Below, piece by piece: positions 5,492 through 8,709 of a stretch of DNA of 8,709 nucleotides. The translations under genes and the position numbers were made by a program. The stretch's first letter is position 1. Each line of letters opens with the position of its first letter. The notes beneath the pieces were generated by a model. That model saw only the letters and a program-made list of their open reading frames with translations. It had not been told where the DNA came from and did not search any database. Source of the stretch: an uncultured Pseudomonadota bacterium (GTDB lineage: Bacteria; Desulfobacterota_B; Binatia; UBA9968); contig CAMLCX010000181.1 in assembly GCA_946478635.1 (NCBI GenBank), positions 1-8,709 of the forward strand. Direction: 5' to 3'.

Positions 5492-5642
5492 CCGTTTACC
5501 TCGATACCGCCAGCCGCATCTACCGTTTCTCGTCACTTTCTTTCGAATACAGCGCCGACGAGGCGTTCGCCAAACGCAGCCAATCCCGCTTGCGCCCTGG
5601 GGTCAAGCCGCAGCGGGATCTTGCAATGCGACAATCACAAAA

Positions 5643-6345
5643 CTAACTTCCCTGCTCGATCCGCTTGAGGCGGCGGCTCACCGTTGCATAATGGACGCCC
5701 AAATACGCCGCGATCTCATTGAGCCGATAGCCCTGTTCATACGCCTCGGCTACCCCTTTCTCGCCACTGTTCGCGAATATCCGCCGCAGCGACGGCTTTC
5801 CAGCTGTGACTTGTGCCCGCGGGATTTCCTTATGCCGATTTTTTCCAGCTCTATGCTTCTCTATGAATGCTTCGCTCCCCAGGTAGATCTGCCCTTTCAA
5901 CTCTTCCCAGGGCCGGCTCGCTAATCCTTCCCCGACAAATTCCCGATACCGCCGCTGAGCTTGTGACCGCTTCTTGCCGAATTGCTCCAGTATCCAGTCG
6001 GTATTTAGCAGCGCCGGCACAGAAGCGAGTCCAGCGGTGGCGCGGTAACTGCTCCATTTCCACGTTTGTGGACGCCCGCCGCCTTTAACCCGTGCGGGAT
6101 TGAGCACGATGTAGCGGCAAAGCTCCAACAGATGGGATTCCCTTTCTACCAGGATCGCCTTGAACCGGCCTTGAAACAGGTGGCCGACCCGTTGGTGCCG
6201 GCGGTTGAAACGTTGAGTGTAGATCCCGTTCAGCTGGCGCAATGCCGAGGGAGAGATTGGCCTTCGAGGTTTCGACGAGCAAATGATAGTGATTGGCCAT
6301 CAAACAGTAGGCGTGGCAGATCCAATCGTAGCGACGGACGACCGA
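5643..6345 (-). pseudogene. RAYT (REP-associated tyrosine transposase, IS200-like Y1 family) pseudogene, 5'-truncated and frameshifted
   Basis: The minus strand encodes, in two frames, the body of a RAYT protein. Frame 1 carries RYDWICHAYCLMANHYHLLVET with the HUH-type metal motif HYH (His codons 6291-6289 and 6285-6283). It continues to NLSLG and then shifts. Frame 2 begins MRQLNG and carries YTQRFNRRHQRVGHLFQGRFK, then CRYIVLNPAR, where the Tyr (codon 6113-6111) is at the position of the catalytic nucleophile, then NTDWILEQFG. It ends in a C-terminal helix-turn-helix, GYRLNEIAAYLGVHYATVSRRL. The shift is one extra T in GGCATTGCG (plus strand AA, 6241-6242); removing it restores the expected LGMRQLNG. 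The first 30-40 residues of the family are absent and replaced by a RelE-like stub. RAYTs nick and move REP hairpins; this copy is inactive. Confidence 0.88.
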
Positions 6346-6420
6346 GGTGAGAGTGCTGAGATGGTCCTCGGCTTCGGGCGAATATTCTATGACGTAAGCC
6401 ACTCTTTTCAGGATCTTCGC
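6340..6420 (-). pseudogene. RelE/ParE-type toxin N-terminal stub fused to the RAYT pseudogene
   Basis: Upstream of the transposase part and in frame with it, the minus strand reads from GTG (6402) V-A-Y-V-I-E-Y-S-P-E-A-E-D-H-L-S-T-L-T. This is the typical start of RelE/ParE-superfamily toxins ('xYxIEYsPEAxxhLxxLt'). After about 20 codons it changes without a gap to the transposase RRYDW. The in-frame TGA upstream (about 6421-6423) limits the frame. It is a toxin gene start welded to a truncated transposase, not a functional toxin. No antitoxin gene is recognisable upstream. Confidence 0.65.
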
Positions 6421-6423
6421 GAT

Positions 6424-6545
6424 TCAATTAACTTGCTTGTGCAGGCTCGATCAAAATTTTTCGCAGTTTAATGGATTCAGCGGGTTTCGGGCAAGGGGGC
6501 GATTTATAAAAGGATAAAGGCAAAGGGATAAATAATACTGCGGCC
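6424..6545. other. AT-richer gene-free stretch
   Basis: No coding signal was seen. It holds a purine-rich run of short direct repeats (AAAGGATAAAGGCAAAGGGA at about 6508-6527). With the repeat that follows, the gap between the transposase pseudogene and the YgiT gene is about 290 bases without a gene. Confidence 0.35.
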
Positions 6546-6677
6546 CGTTCAAAACGTTCAAGCCGTTCAATCCCCCGGATCTAGTCCGGGGTCCGATCAA
6601 ATCGTTATTGACCAGACCTCACTCAACCCCCCCCAGGCGACCCTTCCACGTTTCGGGAATTCTCGAAACGTCGAAAT
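6546..6677 (-). repeat. Composite palindromic element, copy 4 (inverted), with CCCCGGA hairpin
   Basis: The palindrome core 6647-6672 reads CACGTTTCG-G-GAATTC-T-CGAAACGTC, the exact reverse of copy 3's core. The array lies on the left, as expected for the inverted orientation: CGTTCAA motifs at about 6547-6571. Between array and palindrome is a perfect 7-bp hairpin, CCCCGGA (6573-6579) / TCCGGGG (6585-6591), with loop TCTAG, and an eight-C run near 6628-6635. The palindrome ends about 45 bases beyond the YgiT stop, on the same strand orientation. Confidence 0.8.
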
Positions 6678-6717
6678 GAACACTAATTGTCAATCGAGGA
6701 TCAATTGTGGAGATTGG

Positions 6718-6963
6718 TTACAGTGAAACGCCAGGAATGGTCAAGGTCCGCTGGGGCTTTTCGTGGCGCTCAAAAATACCGTGATATACAGAGTCCATCT
6801 TTTTCAAGATGTCCGGCTTGAAATACTTCTCGCCGCATTGGCGGCAAACGCCGGCGGGGACATTGCTCACGACCATCAGATGTTTTTGACGGCGATAGTC
6901 GTATTCAATAGTCTGCTCGATCACTTCTCCGCCGCAATACGTGCAATCCGCGTAACGATTCAT
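6718..6963 (-). CDS. YgiT-type zinc-finger protein (probable antitoxin, MqsA N-domain-like)
   Basis: An 81-residue protein with two CxxC knuckles, Cys7-x-x-Cys10 and Cys40-x-x-Cys43, in the order and spacing of the YgiT/MqsA N-terminal zinc-binding domain: CTYCGGEV...(about 29 residues)...VPAGVCRQCGEKYF, followed by a helical segment. The C-terminal DNA-binding helix-turn-helix of full-length MqsA is missing, so this is the short form that normally accompanies a small toxin. Its start overlaps the stop of the DUF4258 gene as ATGA (6960-6963), so the pair is translationally coupled with the toxin-like gene first. It ends LTIPGVSL and then TAA. The zinc-finger call is strong; the antitoxin role is inferred from context. 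Confidence 0.88.
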   Translation of the reverse strand: MNRYADCTYCGGEVIEQTIEYDYRRQKHLMVVSNVPAGVCRQCGEKYFKPDILKKMDSVYHGIFERHEKPQRTLTIPGVSL

Positions 6964-7289
6964 GACCGGCCTCCCCTGGTTCTCGGATCACTCCACTTGG
7001 GCTCCGTTGGCGTGTAAACGGTAATGAGCCTGAGCATTCTTTGAGTTTCACCCTTCATCGTCGCCCATCCCAAAACCGCATGGAGCGGTCGACTCCCGAC
7101 AAAACCCAACACCAAGCAACTCTCTCCTCGCGGATCGTCAGGATACTCTTCGAGCAATTCTCCATGCTCGATTATTGACGCTTCGATCTGTATTAGATCC
7201 AGATCCTCTTCCAACCTTTCCTGTTGGGCATGAAAACTGACTTCGTATTGCCCATTCTGAAGCAGCCGCCGGATCTGGTTTAGATCCAT
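6960..7289 (-). CDS. DUF4258 domain protein (probable toxin of the YgiT pair)
   Basis: A 109-residue protein matching DUF4258: an N-terminal helix, the conserved SFHAQQERLEEDLDL segment (the 'fs.Ha..Rm.eR.i' motif, residues about 18-32), I..GELLEEYPDD (about 42-52), the strand SCLVLGFVGSRPLHAVLGW (about 57-75) and the closing LITVYTPTEPKW then R..RGG. DUF4258 proteins have a fold reminiscent of RelE/MqsR-like small toxins and are often encoded beside YgiT or DUF2283 proteins; the activity is unproven. ATG 7289 gives the normal length, but there is no clear Shine-Dalgarno sequence upstream. It overlaps the YgiT gene by four bases (ATGA). Cytosolic. The C-terminal RTRGGRS matches the usual basic end of the family. 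Confidence 0.85.
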   Translation of the reverse strand: MDLNQIRRLLQNGQYEVSFHAQQERLEEDLDLIQIEASIIEHGELLEEYPDDPRGESCLVLGFVGSRPLHAVLGWATMKGETQRMLRLITVYTPTEPKWSDPRTRGGRS

Positions 7290-7297
7290 GATGCATT

Positions 7298-7451
7298 TTA
7301 CGTAAAGGGCACGAAGACATCAATCGCCCATAGATTGACCACCGTGCGGGAATTCTTCGCCGGGTCGCCCCACCCATTGAGGACAAAATTGGTCGTGGCG
7401 AAGAAGTAGAGAAGGGCGAGCCCCGATGGTCGAAACTCTATGGAGCTTTCG
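7298..7451 (-). other. Open stretch without recognisable gene, between DUF4258 and an antitoxin remnant
   Basis: A minus-strand frame covering this interval ends with hydrophobic and aromatic residues (ALLYFFATTNFVLNGWGD, then VVNLWAIDVFVPFT) at TAA 7300-7298. It could be the tail of some protein placed here by rearrangement, but I recognise no family and see no ribosome binding site. It is not counted as a gene. Confidence 0.25.
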
Positions 7452-7529
7452 CTAAATCGGACCCTTCGCAGCGGCCAAGCTCTTGGCACGTTTTAGCGTC
7501 TTTTCCGGTAGCTCGACGGTTGTCTTCAT
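7452..7529 (-). pseudogene. Remnant of a ribbon-helix-helix (VapB-type) antitoxin gene
   Basis: A 25-codon minus-strand frame from ATG 7529 to TAG 7452 reads MKTTVELPEKTLKRAKSLAA, then A-K-G-P-I. This is the typical beginning of small ribbon-helix-helix antitoxins: a beta strand 'MKTTIELPd', then helix 'llkrAKalAaerG'. The second helix (usually '.slkelv.eAlr') is missing and the frame ends at the stop, so it is a truncated relic. No PIN toxin follows. There is no convincing ribosome binding site. Confidence 0.62.
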
Positions 7530-7569
7530 AGAGTCTTATTCCAAGATAGTAGTCGTGAGGCAAAAAATT

Positions 7570-7605
7570 TTACACGGCGGTCCGTTCGATCAGGACCTCA
7601 TACAC
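7570..7605 (-). pseudogene. 11-codon stub of a RelE/ParE toxin following the Phd antitoxin
   Basis: A GTG at 7605, overlapping the end of the Phd-like gene (stop TGA at 7600-7598), opens V-Y-E-V-L-I-E-R-T-A-V and then hits TAA (7572-7570). V-Y-E-V-L-I-E-R-T-A is a standard RelE N-terminus. The overlap with the antitoxin stop is the normal phd-relE arrangement. The rest of the toxin is gone, replaced by AT-rich sequence and then the VapB-like remnant. Confidence 0.6.
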
Positions 7606-7804
7606 GCGCGGCGTCCTTCAGGAAATCTTCAAACTTGCGGAATTTGAGCGGTTTCTTTCTCATCGCTCTCAGTGTCTTGAGGTCTTCCACATCTTCGAGA
7701 CGCTCGAGGAGTTTTCGATACTCATCAATGCTCAAGATAACCGCGGCGGGTTTTCCTCCCCGTATTACGATTTCAGGATCTTTGCGGCTTCGTCTCGCTT
7801 TCAT
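7598..7804 (-). CDS. Phd/YefM-type antitoxin (orphan, short N-terminus)
   Basis: About 68 residues. The core EIVIRGGKPAAVILSIDEYRKLLERLE is the diagnostic second half of the Phd/YefM DNA-binding domain ('.ivItr.GkpaAvLlS.eeye.lle'), followed by an acidic/basic toxin-binding tail, EDVEDLKTLRAMRKK...FEDFLKD. The family's first helix ('vs.ar..l..ll..v') is shortened: only VSRMKARRSRKDP stands before the core, and the in-frame sequence upstream of the start (T-T-I-E-V-S-R) looks like the original N-terminus without its Met. ATG 7804 is preferred because GAGG (7816-7813) lies eight bases upstream; a GTG at 7813 is also possible. The toxin gene downstream is reduced to 11 codons, so this is an orphan, possibly decaying, antitoxin. 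It may still repress its promoter. Confidence 0.75.
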   Translation of the reverse strand: MKARRSRKDPEIVIRGGKPAAVILSIDEYRKLLERLEDVEDLKTLRAMRKKPLKFRKFEDFLKDAARV

Positions 7805-7879
7805 CCGTGACACCTCGATGGTGGTGAGAATAGCATCCTCTTAAACTTCCTTCAATTAAACTCTGACCCCCGACCTCGC

Positions 7880-8005
7880 TTTTCGGAGTTCAAGGTTCCT
7901 GGTTCAAAAGTTCAATGTAAAACTGCGGCTGTTCAAATCGTTCAAGACAAATGCAACTCGGACGGGAAGCTTCCACGTTTCGGGAATTCTCGAAACGTCG
8001 GAATG
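7880..8005 (-). repeat. Composite palindromic element, copy 5 (inverted)
   Basis: The core 7974-7999 reads CACGTTTCG-G-GAATTC-T-CGAAACGTC. On its left are GGAAGCTTCC (7966-7975, a second perfect palindrome sharing bases with the first arm) and TTCAA motifs (GTTCAA at about 7888, 7902, 7910, 7931 and 7940). The orientation is the same as copy 4. It lies about 50 bases downstream of the small pseudogene ending at 8049, on that gene's strand. TCTGACCCCC at about 7862 may be another repeat end. Confidence 0.8.
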
Positions 8006-8048
8006 AGCGGAACGATGCAAAAGATAGTCGATTCTTCTGGAGAGACGC

Positions 8049-8261
8049 TTAGGAAACCTTGCTGGTGTGGTGCGTGCGGACTTCTTCCAACAACTCATCC
8101 ACTTTGTATTGCGAAAAATATTCCCGACGCCATTCTTGATAATCAAATGGTTCGCGAGAAACCATGGCGAGAAAGCGCAAAGCTTCCACGGGGCCTAAGC
8201 TTTCGGTCAATGCTCGAACGGCCTACCGCCGCAACTCGGTTTCGGAAACTTGCTTAGCCAT
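8049..8261 (-). pseudogene. Small conserved-looking protein gene with an in-frame amber codon
   Basis: From ATG 8261 the minus strand reads M-A-K-Q-V-S-E-T-E-L-R-R, then TAG at 8225-8223, then continues in the same frame for 57 codons to TAA at 8051-8049. The second part contains LGPVEALRFLAMVSREPFDY and EWRREYFSQYKVDELLEEV. The whole 70-residue reading looks like one helical protein with matched composition on both sides of the stop, and a CAG-to-TAG change (Gln) would explain it. I have an impression of a family of small unannotated proteins with this LGPVEALRFL...FDYqeWR pattern near TA genes, but I cannot name it. It lies 10 bases after the DUF2283 chimera, same strand. There is no clear ribosome binding site. 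It could be a pseudogene, or translated from an internal start. Confidence 0.6.
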
Positions 8262-8271
8262 TGTCCATGGG

Positions 8272-8604
8272 TCATGAGGGGTGACGTTTGGTGGCTCGTG
8301 ACTTTTTGCCATATTTCTCCGCGCTTTCCCGCACAGCACCCGCGCCGGAAGATTTCACGATGGCAAAATTTGTGAGGTCCAAAGGTTTGCGCGTCGTTCG
8401 CTTGCTCGCATGGAGCACTTCGATCGCAACGATGCGTTTGTCTTTTGCGTAGTCGATAACGACGCCGTCCATTTCCACTTGGAACATGAAGTCTTCCGGA
8501 AACCTGGCTCGGTTGCGCCTGGCCTGCTCGTTAAGCCTCTTTGTTGTTACGCCGTAAAGAAGAAACGACCAGGCATCGGGCAACAGTAAGATGGAACCGA
8601 TCAA
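8272..8604 (-). pseudogene. Chimeric ORF: ORF6N fragment joined to a DUF2283 C-terminal half
   Basis: The 110-codon frame is made of two unrelated halves. Residues about 8-42 (DAWSFLLYGVTTKRLNEQ, then ARRNRARFPEDFMFQ) match the ORF6N DNA-binding domain of phage/defence-associated regulators ('LYGVeTkrLNeqvkRN..RFPeDFMFqL'). Residues about 46-70 (DGVVIDYAKDKRIVAIEVL, then HASKR) match the last half of DUF2283 ('GvvvDyD.dGriVGIEiL.ASkr'), followed by a basic tail. The joint falls at about 8475-8483. ORF6N has lost its start and everything after FMFQ; DUF2283 has lost its first strands. The only start is TTG 8604, which lies inside a dispersed repeat (8602-8631). I read it as two truncated genes fused by deletion. 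DUF2283 genes commonly neighbour DUF4258 genes, such as the one at 6960-7289. Confidence 0.7.
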
Positions 8605-8631
8605 TGGTTCGGCAGGCTCACCAATGAGCGG
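8602..8631 (+). repeat. Dispersed repeat fragment (GGTTCGGCAGGCTCACC type)
   Basis: The sequence CAATGGTTCGGCAGGCTCAC followed by CAATGAGCGG resembles the common intergenic repeat type with TTCGACAGGCTCA. It overlaps the only possible start codon of the chimeric frame. Confidence 0.4.
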
Positions 8632-8684
8632 GATACTTGCACGATGTGAGGAGTCGGAGGAGGGAACCCTGCAGCTGAAAAAGT

Positions 8685-8709
8685 TGGTGGGCCCACCTGG
8701 ACTCGAACC
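8685..8709 (-). tRNA. 3' end of a tRNA gene (truncated by window edge)
   Basis: The minus strand from 8709 reads GGTTCGAGTCCAGG, then TGGGCCC-A-CCA. This is the T-loop (TTCGAGT), the right side of the T-stem (CCAGG), the seven-base acceptor strand TGGGCCC, discriminator A and an encoded CCA (8687-8685). The acceptor predicts a 5' end of GGGCCCA. The anticodon lies outside the window, so the isotype is unknown. The gene is transcribed into the window, so its 3' end faces the TA-rich island. Confidence 0.9.

Noticed and set aside
5258..5536. 92-codon minus-strand frame opposite the DUF5615 gene
   Set aside because: Antisense shadow without motifs or a ribosome binding site.
5598..5640. GGGGTCAAG ... 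GATCTTGCAATGCGAC as a transposon end beside the RAYT
   Set aside because: It resembles sequences I associate with RAYT flanks, but there is no second copy in the window to define an end, so I do not list it as a feature.
6241..6243. Programmed frameshift in the RAYT gene
   Set aside because: There is no slippery heptamer, and the gene is also missing its 5' end, so simple decay is a better explanation.
8685..8709. Direct repeat of the tRNA 3' end (att site) inside the window
   Set aside because: I found no second copy of the T-loop plus acceptor sequence elsewhere in the window.

Overview
The window looks like an accessory, repeat-rich stretch of a moderately GC-rich bacterial chromosome, probably an uncultivated soil or groundwater lineage of the Binatota/Desulfobacterota kind. 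That guess rests on gene content only: an orphan NMT1/TauA-like binding protein, a CMD-family protein, RidA, a VOC protein, and many small toxin-antitoxin (TA) genes and RAYT-type transposase fragments. The taxonomy is low-confidence inference.

Layout. The left half (1-4323) is a string of unrelated single metabolic genes: the C-terminal part of an unrecognised protein (2-469, +), a CMD-family protein (749-1294, -), RidA (1752-2135, -), a secreted ABC-type substrate-binding protein with no permease or ATPase beside it (2605-3588, +) and a VOC protein (3889-4323, +). They do not form an operon, and the gaps between them are filled with dispersed repeats and gene scars. The right half (4324-8709) is a TA-rich island in decay: an intact DUF433/DUF5615 pair (4908-5491, +), a RAYT transposase pseudogene fused to a RelE-like stub (5643-6402, -), an intact DUF4258/YgiT pair (6718-7289, -), an orphan Phd/YefM antitoxin with an 11-codon toxin stub (7570-7804, -), a ribbon-helix-helix antitoxin remnant (7452-7529, -), a small protein with an internal amber codon (8049-8261, -) and an ORF6N-DUF2283 chimera (8272-8604, -). 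It ends at the 3' end of a tRNA gene (8685-8709, -), a classic island attachment position.

The most notable signal is a composite intergenic element. It has a 26-bp near-perfect palindrome (arms CACGTTTCG / CGAAACGTG around GAATTC) present five times (cores 1616-1641, 2381-2406, 4418-4443, and inverted at 6647-6672 and 7974-7999). Each is followed by clustered TTGAAC(G) motifs, which in two places form a clean 9-bp tandem (TTGAACGAT-like), and in some copies by a TTCTTACTATTGCCTG tail. Three separate RAYT/Y1-transposase relics (2173-2322, 4576-4644, 5643-~6345) lie near copies, which suggests a REP/RAYT-like system. Three gene scars also show repeated breakage of TA and defence genes: a 41-bp copy of the DUF433/DUF5615 junction (1550-1590), a DUF499 N-terminal remnant (4635-4785) and toxin stubs. 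All family assignments were made by eye from motifs; no database search was run.
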